From contig JALSIL010000557.1 of NCBI GenBank assembly GCA_026990095.1, positions 1 through 8,670 of the forward strand: a DNA stretch of 8,670 bases, written 5' to 3'. A model generated the notes under the pieces. The model was not told the origin of the DNA, did no database searches, and was given only the letters and a program-made list of their open reading frames with translations. Both the position numbers and the translations under genes were made by a program. Source of the DNA: Lysobacterales bacterium (GTDB lineage Bacteria; Pseudomonadota; Gammaproteobacteria; Xanthomonadales; Marinicellaceae). Of the stretch, positions 1 to 7,095 are shown one piece after another; within the stretch, counting starts at the first letter, position 1, and each line of letters begins with the position of its first letter.

Positions 1-925
1 TAATATAGACATCTGCAATCATTTGTTTATTAATAAAATTTAATTTATAAATTTGCTTACCTGCAAAGAATGATAGAAAAATGGCAATAAGAAATTGCAA
101 AAAAGCATACGCACCTTCTACAAAACTTAAAGCAGGAATGAAATTCAGAACAGAATCAATCAAATATTTCTTGAAAGCCGAAGTAAACTGGTAACTCAGA
201 ATAAAGCCACTAACAACAACCATAAAAACCAATAAAACCGCCAAATAATCATTTTTAGTGTGAATAAGCGTTTTCTCTACGGGTTTCGGTTCTTTTATAA
301 ATAAAGTTGTTAACACACCAACCAACATAAATAGTGCCATAATTAAATAACTGTATTGCCACGCATGATAATTATAAGACTTAATACTTGCTCCAAAATA
401 ATGCGCTAAAAACAAGGTGCCTGCTCCTGATACAATCATACCAATTCGATAACCAATAATATACAAAGAGGAAAGAATGGCGATGTCTTTTTTGTCAGAA
501 GCCTCAATCCGCCAGGCATCTATTAATATATCTTGTGTTGCCGATGACAAGCCCAATAAAACGGCTGCCATTGCCATAATAACTAACTGACTTTGTCCTA
601 ATGCGGGGTTTGTCAATGCCATCCAAACAATAGCACAAATAATCAATAATTGAGTAAAAAGCAACCAACCTCTTCTCTGACCAAACTTGTTTGATAAATA
701 ATACAAAGGCAGTGTATCTACCAATGGCGACCATAAAAATTTAAATGAGTAGCCCAAAGCAGCCCAGCTAAAAATGGTTATTGATGATTTTGCTATACCA
801 ATTTGGTCAAGCCAAAGAGAAAGCGATGAAAAGATTAAGTACAAGGGGATGCCAGCAGAAAAGCCCAATAATGTCATGTGAGCAAACTTCTTATTAAAAA
901 GATACTTGATATTAAAATTTTTCAT
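1..925 (-). CDS. ampG: AmpG-like muropeptide MFS permease, 3' end cut by window edge
   Basis: I translated this leftward frame by hand from the ATG at 925-923. It stays open for 308 codons to the window edge, so the C-terminal part of a roughly 420-550 residue protein is missing. AmpG is an inner-membrane, proton-driven major facilitator permease that imports anhydro-muropeptides for cell-wall recycling. Family hallmarks are visible in order: GFSAGIPL (21-28), a GYSFKFLWSPLVD block (58-70), GQRRGWLL in the cytoplasmic loop (82-89), SSATQDILIDAW (127-138) and GYRIGMIVSGAG (158-169). Hydrophobic helices alternate with short loops, with K/R-rich segments at 208-228. These match E. coli AmpG closely by memory. 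Related AmpG-like permeases carry other substrates, so the exact substrate is inferred. The gene is divergent from the hydrolase operon; I see no strong Shine-Dalgarno before the start. Confidence 0.88.
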   Translation of the reverse strand, partial: MKNFNIKYLFNKKFAHMTLLGFSAGIPLYLIFSSLSLWLDQIGIAKSSITIFSWAALGYSFKFLWSPLVDTLPLYYLSNKFGQRRGWLLFTQLLIICAIVWMALTNPALGQSQLVIMAMAAVLLGLSSATQDILIDAWRIEASDKKDIAILSSLYIIGYRIGMIVSGAGTLFLAHYFGASIKSYNYHAWQYSYLIMALFMLVGVLTTLFIKEPKPVEKTLIHTKNDYLAVLLVFMVVVSGFILSYQFTSAFKKYLIDSVLNFIPALSFVEGAYAFLQFLIAIFLSFFAGKQIYKLNFINKQMIADVYI

Positions 926-977
926 GCTTGTTTTATTTTGACTCACACACACTTTGATAAATAACGGTGACTTTATC

Positions 978-1003
978 ATATCAAAAAACTAAATAAATGA
1001 TAT
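978..1003. repeat. Inverted repeat overlapping the divergent promoter
   Basis: ATATCA at 978-983 and TGATAT at 998-1003 are reverse complements separated by 14 bp. The right arm overlaps the extended -10 hexamer and the left arm sits at the -35 position. The same DNA also contains TTGATA read leftward (984-979) with a TATTTA 15 bp further on (963-958), a weak candidate promoter for the ampG-like gene. An operator controlling both directions is possible, but 6-bp AT-rich arms arise easily by chance. Confidence 0.25.
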
Positions 1004-1006
1004 AAT
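998..1006 (+). promoter_or_regulatory. Extended -10 promoter for the hydrolase-zapE-gloB run
   Basis: TGATATAAT at 998-1006 is a perfect TATAAT preceded by TGn, the classic extended -10 element. The hexamer 17 bp upstream (978-983, ATATCA) is a poor -35, as expected for an extended -10 promoter. Transcription would start near 1013, leaving a leader of only about 13 nt to the ATG at 1026 or 22 nt to the ATG at 1035. It is the only strong promoter seen before the three tightly spaced genes. Confidence 0.6.
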
Positions 1007-1025
1007 CACACAAGATTTTAAGTAA

Positions 1026-1700
1026 ATGTTCGCCATGACACAAAACCCAACAAAATTTCCAGAAAAAGAATTTTTCATTCAAGGCCCAGTCGGAAAACTG
1101 CAATGTTTGGCAGGCAGACCATCGGCAGAATTTGACCGAAAAACACTGGGCATTATCTGTCACCCACACCCATTATTTGGTGGCACCATGACCAATAAAG
1201 TCACTCACATGATAGAAAAAGCTTTCAAAGAAATGGGTTTGCACACCATTCGCTTTAATTTTCGCGGTGTTGGAGACTCACAAGGCGAGTTTGACAATGG
1301 CATTGGTGAAACCGATGACTTAATCAGCGTCTACCATTGGGCTAAAGAGATATTTCCAGACTATGACGTGTGGTTGGCGGGTTTTTCATTTGGCTCTTAC
1401 ACGGCTTTACGCGCTTGTCCAACAATAAAACCGCAGCAATTTTTGACCGTAGCACCTCCTGTTGAACGCTACGACTATACCAAGTTGACTCCACCAGATT
1501 GCCCATGGCTTGTCATCCAAGGTGAAGAAGATGATGTGGTCACACCCAAAGCCGTTTATGATTACGTCAACAGCCTTGATCCACGCCCACAGCTAGTAAC
1601 TTTTAAAGCAGGGCACTTTTTTCATCGACGCTTAATCGACTTACGTGGTGCAATAATTAACGGAATTTCACGGCAATTAATACCCGATACTGACGAATAA
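1026..1700 (+). CDS. Small alpha/beta-hydrolase (COG2945-type)
   Basis: This 224-residue cytoplasmic protein matches the short alpha/beta-hydrolase superfamily grouped as COG2945, related to dienelactone hydrolases. The sequence shows HPHPLFGGTM (46-55), which forms the oxyanion region; FNFRGVGDSQG (77-87); the nucleophile elbow GFSFG (119-123) with Ser121; QGEEDDVV (165-172) with the likely acid Asp169; and GHFFH (196-200) with the catalytic His197. The triad is therefore complete. Length is normal and there is no signal peptide. The substrate is unknown; members are presumed carboxylesterases or thioesterases. ATG 1026 and ATG 1035 are both possible starts and neither has a clear Shine-Dalgarno; the short leader from the promoter does not decide between them. 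It is first in a run with zapE and gloB, with only 3 bp before zapE, suggesting co-transcription. Confidence 0.88.
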   Translation: MFAMTQNPTKFPEKEFFIQGPVGKLQCLAGRPSAEFDRKTLGIICHPHPLFGGTMTNKVTHMIEKAFKEMGLHTIRFNFRGVGDSQGEFDNGIGETDDLISVYHWAKEIFPDYDVWLAGFSFGSYTALRACPTIKPQQFLTVAPPVERYDYTKLTPPDCPWLVIQGEEDDVVTPKAVYDYVNSLDPRPQLVTFKAGHFFHRRLIDLRGAIINGISRQLIPDTDE

Positions 1701-1703
1701 TTC

Positions 1704-2759
1704 ATGCCAAGTCCCCTAACCATTTATCAAGCCATGATTGCTGGTGATGAAATTAACAGCGACGCACTACAAAAACACGTTGTGAATGCCTTTGAGCAAT
1801 TATTCCTAAACATAAATAAGAAAGACAACAGTTGGTTTTTTAAAAGCAAAAGGGCCTTTCATGGTTTGTATATATACGGCTCAGTTGGACGCGGCAAAAC
1901 CTTCTTGATGGATTTGTTCGTGCAGTCACTGGATAAAAAGGTCGTGCGTAGGCAGCATTTTCATGCCTTTATGTTATGGCTACACCAAGAATTACATAAA
2001 ATAAAAAAACAACAAGATCCCATAGAAATTGTCGTCAATAAACTGGCAAAAGAAATCAAGGTTTTGTGCTTAGATGAGTTTCTCGTGCATGACATTACCG
2101 ACGCCATGTTACTTGCCACTGTTTTATATTCACTCGAAAAAAATGGCATCAGCCTTGTAACCACCTCCAATGTCAATCCCATTAATTTATACGAAGGGGG
2201 ACTGCAACGGAAAAAGTTTATGCCCGCCATCGCATGGATGCAAGAAAACATGCAAATTTTGCACCTAGATGGAGAACAAGACTACCGCACACAAAATCAA
2301 ACAACTCAATCTGACAAGAAATGGTTCTCACCCATCACACAAACCAATCAATTAGCCTTTGAGCAAGCCTTTTCTCACCAGTCTCATGGACAAATAATTG
2401 AAAATACCCCTATAACAGTTAATAAACGGCAACTTAATGTGGTTAAAAGAAGTCAGTCCTGTATTCACTTTGATTTCGAAACTTTATGTCAACAACCCCG
2501 CAATGCCAGTGATTTTTTGCTCTTATGTAAGCAATTTGACAACCTTTTCATCAGCATTAACCAAGCAATAGACAAGGAGGATGGAAACACCGCACGCCGA
2601 TTTATTACCTTGATTGATGTCTTATACGACAACCAAACACCTTTATACGTTTTATCAGTTGTGGATTTTAAGAACATCTACTTAGGGCAAGAACTTTCTT
2701 TTGAAATGCAACGAACCGTTTCACGATTGACACAAATGCAACAAAGCCACTGGAGTTAA
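1704..2759 (+). CDS. zapE: Cell division ATPase ZapE (AFG1/LACE1 family)
   Basis: This 351-residue protein is slightly shorter than E. coli ZapE (about 375). ZapE is a cytoplasmic AAA-like ATPase that acts on the FtsZ ring during constriction; eukaryotic AFG1/LACE1 are mitochondrial homologues. Visible motifs in order: Walker A GSVGRGKT (59-66) followed by FLMDLF; RRQHFHAFM (82-90), a family signature; Walker B VLCLDEF (120-126) with Asp124-Glu125 followed by VHDITDAM; the sensor TTSN (153-156); and NLYEGGLQRKKFMPAIAW (161-178). The C-terminus keeps RRFITLIDVLYD. All ATPase residues are present, so the protein should be active. The ATG follows the hydrolase stop by 3 bp, so translational coupling is likely. 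The ribosome binding site is weak. Confidence 0.95.
   Translation: MPSPLTIYQAMIAGDEINSDALQKHVVNAFEQLFLNINKKDNSWFFKSKRAFHGLYIYGSVGRGKTFLMDLFVQSLDKKVVRRQHFHAFMLWLHQELHKIKKQQDPIEIVVNKLAKEIKVLCLDEFLVHDITDAMLLATVLYSLEKNGISLVTTSNVNPINLYEGGLQRKKFMPAIAWMQENMQILHLDGEQDYRTQNQTTQSDKKWFSPITQTNQLAFEQAFSHQSHGQIIENTPITVNKRQLNVVKRSQSCIHFDFETLCQQPRNASDFLLLCKQFDNLFISINQAIDKEDGNTARRFITLIDVLYDNQTPLYVLSVVDFKNIYLGQELSFEMQRTVSRLTQMQQSHWS
2752..2755 (+). promoter_or_regulatory. Shine-Dalgarno for the gloB-like gene
   Basis: GGAG lies in the last codons of zapE, 7 nt before the ATG at 2763. It fixes that ATG as the start and supports coupled translation within the run. Confidence 0.6.
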
Positions 2760-2762
2760 CCC

Positions 2763-3542
2763 ATGAAAATTCATCAAATATTCACTCATAATGCACTGCG
2801 TAATTTCACTTATTATATAGAATTTGATAACAATGAGGTCATCATAATCGACCCTTGGGATGCCAAACAAGCCAAAGACTTTATCAATTCTAAAGGATTG
2901 AAATTAACAACCATAATCAACACCCATGAGCATTGGGATCACACTAAAGGCAATCAAGAGTTGGTTGATACATACGGCTGCGAAGTGTGGGCACATATTG
3001 TGGGACAAGGAAAGATACCTGCTCAATCGCACTTATTAGAGCCAGGTGAAAGTATCCGATTTGACAAACACACGACCATGCAAGTCATTGACACACCTGG
3101 TCACTGCCAAGCTCACCTGTGTTTTATTATTGAACATAAAGACAAACCGCATTGTATTTTTACAGGTGATATTTTATTTAATGCAGGCGTTGGCAACTGC
3201 CACAATGGCGGCGATGTAGAGGATTTGTATGAGACCATTTGCACTAAAATTGCCACTTTACCCGACACCATAATTGTTTACCCTGGACACGATTATTTGC
3301 AAAATAACCTGCAATTTACTCTGAAACATGAACCCAATAACACCCAAGCACAACTCTGGTTAGAAAAATACAATCAATCCAATATTAATGACAAGCCATT
3401 AACAACCACACTGTTCGATGAAAAACAAATCAACACTTTCTTAAGGTTAGACAACAAAGAAATTCAAAGCCATTTAGCTTTAAACAACCCTTCCAAGAAA
3501 GAAATTTTTATCGCTTTACGCTCCCTTCGCGACCAGTGGTAA
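2763..3542 (+). CDS. gloB: Glyoxalase II (hydroxyacylglutathione hydrolase)
   Basis: This 259-residue cytoplasmic metallo-beta-lactamase-fold enzyme has the length and two-part layout of glyoxalase II, which hydrolyses S-D-lactoylglutathione to D-lactate and glutathione in methylglyoxal detoxification. Metal ligands are complete: THEHWDH (54-60; His55, His57, Asp59, His60), TPGHC with His114, TGDILF with Asp136, and PGHDY with His176. The helical C-terminal domain is recognisable from NNLQFTLKHEPNN (181-193) and a terminal ALRSLRDQW. The loop after Asp136 reads AGVGNCHNGG, whereas the human enzyme has AGCGKF with basic glutathione contacts, so substrate preference may differ. Other MBL-fold thioesterases are possible, but the EPNN and C-terminal blocks favour GloB. 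The start is supported by GGAG 7 nt upstream, and it follows zapE by 3 bp. No intrinsic terminator was found downstream. Confidence 0.88.
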   Translation: MKIHQIFTHNALRNFTYYIEFDNNEVIIIDPWDAKQAKDFINSKGLKLTTIINTHEHWDHTKGNQELVDTYGCEVWAHIVGQGKIPAQSHLLEPGESIRFDKHTTMQVIDTPGHCQAHLCFIIEHKDKPHCIFTGDILFNAGVGNCHNGGDVEDLYETICTKIATLPDTIIVYPGHDYLQNNLQFTLKHEPNNTQAQLWLEKYNQSNINDKPLTTTLFDEKQINTFLRLDNKEIQSHLALNNPSKKEIFIALRSLRDQW

Positions 3543-3597
3543 TTTATTTAGCTCTAACACCGTTCCAAATTAGAATGATTTCATATTAAGAATTACA

Positions 3598-3762
3598 TTA
3601 CTTCAAACGGTCTTGAGATAAAATAGTTTTTTTCGATACAACCTGAAGCAGTATTTTTTGATTTTTTACCATCTGTTGAAACGTTGTTTTTTGTGTCTCT
3701 TCTCTCGTCAAACAAAGAGCATTAATGCCAATAGCGATAAGAATAAGTGTTAGTAATTTCAT
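3598..3762 (-). CDS. Small ORF (54 aa) with hydrophobic N-terminus
   Basis: I found this leftward reading frame by hand: ATG at 3762-3760, 54 codons, TAA at 3600-3598. Residues 2-17 (KLLTLILIAIGINALC) look like a signal peptide core or a single membrane anchor, and the rest is polar and K/Q-rich with about eleven lysines/arginines, probably helical. The Cys at 17 lacks a convincing lipobox (NALC). It lies 80 bp downstream of the SGNH hydrolase on the same strand and converges with gloB. Homology is not recognised. Short chance ORFs are common in AT-rich DNA; the export-like N-terminus and a TATAAT just upstream raise the odds that it is real. It could be a small membrane or periplasmic protein. 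Confidence 0.4.
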   Translation of the reverse strand: MKLLTLILIAIGINALCLTREETQKTTFQQMVKNQKILLQVVSKKTILSQDRLK

Positions 3763-3778
3763 AATCTTGTTTTTATTT

Positions 3779-3784
3779 ATTATA
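3779..3784 (-). promoter_or_regulatory. Candidate -10 element upstream of the 54-aa ORF
   Basis: Read leftward, TATAAT spans 3784-3779, about 16 bp before the small ORF's ATG. The best -35 partner at the normal distance (TTCACT/TCACTT) is weak, and the predicted leader would be only about 9 nt. In AT-rich intergenic DNA a TATAAT alone is modest evidence. Confidence 0.25.
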
Positions 3785-3842
3785 CCTCTATAGACGAAGC
3801 AAAGTGAAAAGGGTTACAAATAAAACTTGGCTTTTTATTAGC

Positions 3843-4955
3843 CTATGGAAAATTCCATTGAATCAGATTAGGGTCAGGCCAATTAAAAGGGTTGATTTGC
3901 CAGCTTGAATTATTGGTAATCCATGTTTGGCAATTAGCAATTTGAGTCGGCCGATTGGTAAAGTTATAATAACTTGCACAAATTTGATTCTCGATGACTG
4001 CACGGCATTGAGCCATTGTTTTTTGCTCGTAATTATCGCGGTATTGACTGACATTTTCCCAGGCTATTTGCAATAAAGCTTGTCCCGTTGAAACGTCAAT
4101 ATCAGGTGGAACCTGAGCTCCAACTGGTGATTCGTTAAATAGTGTTGCATAGCTCACTGCTGCCATATAAAAAATTCCCTCTGCATTTAAATGCACATCA
4201 TCATCAAATAATTGACTAATCTTACTGGCATTGCTTCCAACAAATCCAGGGACTTGATTGCTAAGAATCCGCGTCACTAAATTGGTTAATGCCAACCCTG
4301 CAGGTAAGACACTAATGTTTGTTTGCAATCCATCATTAAGCAAGGTTAAATTAACTTTTTCGGCAACGCATTCCCATGCTTGAACCATTAGACTCTCATG
4401 AGCAACCCATGCATTTGGGTTGTTTGCATCAATGGGTAACCACGAGTGAAAAAATAAAGTTTTGGCATTGGCATTACCAGCTAACAACCGGTCGTGGTAA
4501 TGCCGCAATAAACTGTTGGTGTATTCCCACAAAATGGTATCAAAAAGATCATGCCGCTCTGTGATAATTAAAAAATCATATTGTGCATTAACTCCGATAG
4601 TTGCGGGATTAGAAAGTTCTTGAATTACATTCATATCAAATCCAACTTTGTTTTTGCCCAAAAGATAACCTTGCCAATTATTGGGAGGCAAAGCACTACC
4701 ACTGGTGCGCACTCGAATAGGGGATCCAAGCCCAATTTGCTGATTCCAATTAACGGTTTTATTTAAACTCACACTGATGGATTCTAAATAATCCGCATAA
4801 GGGTTATCCATCAAGCTGTGACCAGAGAAAAAAATGTTTTTAGGTTTAGTTAACTCAAAACTGTTGATAAAAATGCTCTCACCCGCTCGACTATAATGCA
4901 CCCAAGTCACCAATAGACAGTACAACGCTATTTTAATTTTATCTTTCATAACCAT
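3843..4955 (-). CDS. Exported SGNH/GDSL-like hydrolase
   Basis: This 370-residue protein starts with a signal peptide: basic MKDKIK, hydrophobic IALYCLLVTWV, and likely cleavage after SRA (about residue 24). ATG at 4949 (MKDK...) is an alternative start two codons inside; neither has a strong ribosome site. SGNH-type features: FFSGHSLMDNP (42-52) with a GHSL form of the nucleophile motif (Ser47), a glycine/serine block GLGSPIRVRTSGS (75-87), ITERHD (131-136), where the family's Asn/oxyanion block would fall, FHSWLP (169-174), and DDVHLNAEG (252-260), giving the Asp252/His255 pair. Together these suggest an extracytoplasmic ester or acetyl hydrolase; the substrate is unknown. Beyond the fold, residues 300-370 form an extra tail with Cys317, Cys326, Cys342 and many Trp/Asn. 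The gene lies 137 bp downstream of the S9 peptidase on the same strand. Confidence 0.72.
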   Translation of the reverse strand: MVMKDKIKIALYCLLVTWVHYSRAGESIFINSFELTKPKNIFFSGHSLMDNPYADYLESISVSLNKTVNWNQQIGLGSPIRVRTSGSALPPNNWQGYLLGKNKVGFDMNVIQELSNPATIGVNAQYDFLIITERHDLFDTILWEYTNSLLRHYHDRLLAGNANAKTLFFHSWLPIDANNPNAWVAHESLMVQAWECVAEKVNLTLLNDGLQTNISVLPAGLALTNLVTRILSNQVPGFVGSNASKISQLFDDDVHLNAEGIFYMAAVSYATLFNESPVGAQVPPDIDVSTGQALLQIAWENVSQYRDNYEQKTMAQCRAVIENQICASYYNFTNRPTQIANCQTWITNNSSWQINPFNWPDPNLIQWNFP

Positions 4956-5092
4956 CTATTCGATTTTTCAATCAAAATAATGACACAATGTCCGTAAAAA
5001 CACCATTTCTTTAAAGTTAATGTGCTTGTCTGAGCCATAGTGAAGGAATACTAAAAAAAGAACAAGCTCAACACTCTCAAACAAACTCACGA

Positions 5093-7006
5093 CTAATTGG
5101 CTAAATATTTATCCAAGAATGCTAAATATTTATTTGATGCCTCAATGCGATTTTTCTTTTTCGTAAACCCATGACCTTCATCATCGAACAATAAATACTC
5201 CACATGGGTTCCGCCTTTTCTGATTGCATCGACCATTTCGTCGCTTTCTATTTTTAAAACCCGTGGGTCATTGACTCCTTGTACAACTAAAACAGGGCTT
5301 TTGACTTGGTGCCCAAAAAATACTGGTGAGATTCTATGCAATCTTTCTTCATCAGTAGCTGGATCTCCCAACTCGTCGTATAAGGATTTTCTAAAAGACT
5401 CCCAATAAGCAGGAATACTCTTTAATGTTCGCACCCAATTGGTGACTCCAAAAATATTAATCCCTACTTTAAACTCATCAGTAAATGCCATCGCTGCCAT
5501 GGTTAAATAACCTCCATAACTGCCTCCCATAACACCAATTTTATCTTTCTCAACCCAATCTAAGGATTGCAAGTATTTTTTATTGTAAACCACATCTTGC
5601 AAATCATCCTCGCCGTGTCTTTTATCATCAAGGTGATTAAACGTTTTACCATAACCACTGGAACCACGATTGTTAATACGACAAATTCCATAACCATTAT
5701 TGACCAAATGTTGTATCATTGCCGAATAACCTTTTCGAGATTGCCCACCTGGCCCGCCATGAATAAAAACAACTGCAGGCACTTTTTTTGTTGCCGCTTG
5801 CTTGGGTTTATAAAGCAAACAAGGAATCTCTAAACCATCAAAGCTTTTAAATCTTACCACTTCACTGGCAACTAAATTATTCTCATCAATCTCAGGATTT
5901 CCACTGTTCGTTAAACGTTTAATCTTATTACTGCCAATGCGATGAACATAAAGGTTGGATGGAGAGGTATCCGAATTCACATAAAAGAGCAAAAGTTTTG
6001 AATCTTTTGAGAAATTAACTCCTTGCAAGTTTCCTTCAGGCATTTTGGGCAGTTGAATTAACTTGTTGGTTTTAGTGTCACGAATTTTTATTTTGGTTTG
6101 TGCATCCGCATTAACTCCTGTGACCTGGTATTGACCGTCTTTTGAAAAATAGACAAAGCTCACATCCCAGTCATCCTTAAAGAACAATTGTTTCGTGCCA
6201 TTATTTAAATCATAAGACCACGCTTGATTGAATTCACCAAATTCATTAGTGGCATAAATGAGCTTGTTTGAGTCCCGTGTAAAAGTGTAAACACTGTAGG
6301 AAACATCCCCCTTGTGTGCGGTTATTAAATGCTCTGTCGGTTTTTCCTGTAACAAGTTAACCAAATAAATATCAGAGTCTGCATTGCTATTACTTTTTCC
6401 TAATGCCAACCATTTATCATTCTCACTCAAGCGTAATAAGCTGTAACCCTTGTTGTTTTCATACACTAATTTCCTTGAATAATCTCGGCTGTCGTATAAA
6501 TATAAATCAAAATACTTTGGGTTGCGTTTATTTGAAGCAATAAAAAAGTGTCTGTCATCGTGATGCCAACCAATAAAACTGGCTTTATTCTTATCACCAG
6601 GGGTTAAGTCCACAACAGTGCCATCTTGCTCTTTGACATAGAGGTGAGTGTTTTCATTGCCTCCTGTATCAGCTTGATAAATAAACCGCTCATCTTTTGG
6701 AAACCAACTCACCGCATAAGTAGATTCAATTCGTGAATCGGTTAATTGCGTAGGCTCGGAGCCATCCACAGGAATCCGATACACATTAAAAACGCCCGTA
6801 GAATCATTGCTTACCAAAACCGCACTAGCATCATGATTTAACGAGGAGCCAAACACTGTAGTGGTTTTATAAAACTCATCAGCACTGTAGGTTTTAAAGC
6901 CACCTGTTTGCATCAAAGGTACTCTTTTATTATTAGTTTGTTGCATGCATGACTGCACGAGAATTAAACTAAGAATAACGAGGAAAAATTTGTTTTTTCT
7001 TTTCAT
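5093..7006 (-). CDS. Lipoprotein S9-family prolyl oligopeptidase-like peptidase
   Basis: This 637-residue serine peptidase belongs to family S9 (prolyl oligopeptidase/acylaminoacyl-peptidase type), with a usual length for the family. The N-terminus MKRKNK plus a hydrophobic stretch ends in a lipobox-like VQSC with Cys20, so it is probably lipidated and held on the periplasmic face of a membrane. Residues about 50-370 carry repeated propeller-blade signatures such as DGSEPTQLTDS, DGTVVDLT and KIKRLTNSG. The C-terminal alpha/beta-hydrolase domain has HGGPGGQ (416-422), INNRGSSGYGK, the nucleophile GGSYGG with Ser496, GVNDPRV with Asp580, and DEGHGF with His612; the triad is complete. It should cleave short peptides; specificity is not readable. 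The ATG at 7006 has GAGA 7 nt upstream as a plausible ribosome site. It is divergent from the 7096 gene. Confidence 0.93.
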   Translation of the reverse strand: MKRKNKFFLVILSLILVQSCMQQTNNKRVPLMQTGGFKTYSADEFYKTTTVFGSSLNHDASAVLVSNDSTGVFNVYRIPVDGSEPTQLTDSRIESTYAVSWFPKDERFIYQADTGGNENTHLYVKEQDGTVVDLTPGDKNKASFIGWHHDDRHFFIASNKRNPKYFDLYLYDSRDYSRKLVYENNKGYSLLRLSENDKWLALGKSNSNADSDIYLVNLLQEKPTEHLITAHKGDVSYSVYTFTRDSNKLIYATNEFGEFNQAWSYDLNNGTKQLFFKDDWDVSFVYFSKDGQYQVTGVNADAQTKIKIRDTKTNKLIQLPKMPEGNLQGVNFSKDSKLLLFYVNSDTSPSNLYVHRIGSNKIKRLTNSGNPEIDENNLVASEVVRFKSFDGLEIPCLLYKPKQAATKKVPAVVFIHGGPGGQSRKGYSAMIQHLVNNGYGICRINNRGSSGYGKTFNHLDDKRHGEDDLQDVVYNKKYLQSLDWVEKDKIGVMGGSYGGYLTMAAMAFTDEFKVGINIFGVTNWVRTLKSIPAYWESFRKSLYDELGDPATDEERLHRISPVFFGHQVKSPVLVVQGVNDPRVLKIESDEMVDAIRKGGTHVEYLLFDDEGHGFTKKKNRIEASNKYLAFLDKYLAN

Positions 7007-7036
7007 TATATGTTCTCAAATTTAGAAAATTACATC

Positions 7037-7045
7037 ATTTTAGCA
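7037..7045 (-). promoter_or_regulatory. Candidate extended -10 for the S9 peptidase gene
   Basis: Read leftward, TGCTAAAAT spans 7045-7037: a TGn followed by a one-mismatch TATAAT, about 30 bp before the ATG at 7006. A TTGCAT lies at 7059-7054 but only 11 bp from the hexamer, too close to act as its -35. Confidence 0.35.
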
Positions 7046-7057
7046 TATAATTTATGC
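7043..7057. promoter_or_regulatory. Divergent promoter region: small palindrome over a TATAAT
   Basis: GCATA (7043-7047) and TATGC (7053-7057) form an inverted repeat around TAATT. On the plus strand it includes TATAAT at 7046-7051, a candidate -10 for the gene starting at 7096 with no good -35; TATAAC at 7071-7076 is an alternative. The palindrome also abuts the leftward extended -10 of the peptidase gene. A shared operator for both genes is possible but unproven, because AT-rich 5-bp arms are weak evidence. Confidence 0.3.
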
Positions 7058-7095
7058 AAATACCCCTTAGTATAACTGTCTCTGGATTCTAAAAC

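Noticed and set aside
95..150. Peptide PALSFVEG in the AmpG-like protein as a possible in-frame palindromic element insertion
   Set aside because: The DNA there has no inverted repeat, and the segment fits a normal loop between membrane helices.
504..734. A 76-codon leftward open frame inside the ampG-like gene
   Set aside because: It overlaps, in another frame, sequence that translates into clear AmpG hallmarks (FKFLWSPLVD, SSATQDILIDAW).
3819..3839. AT-only hairpin AATAAAA/TTTTATT as a terminator after the SGNH gene
   Set aside because: The stem has no G/C pairs and no U-tract follows in the leftward direction, so it would be too weak to terminate.
3845..3858. ATGGAA-AA-TTCCAT at the 3' end of the SGNH gene and a similar TGGAAATTCCA at 8161-8171 at the end of the membrane-protein gene
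   Set aside because: The two matches are short, lie in coding DNA (W-N-F-P and W-K-F-H endings) and are AT-rich; most likely chance.
5567..5833. An 88-codon rightward open frame opposite the S9 peptidase
   Set aside because: It is antisense to the conserved catalytic domain of the peptidase and has no recognisable product.
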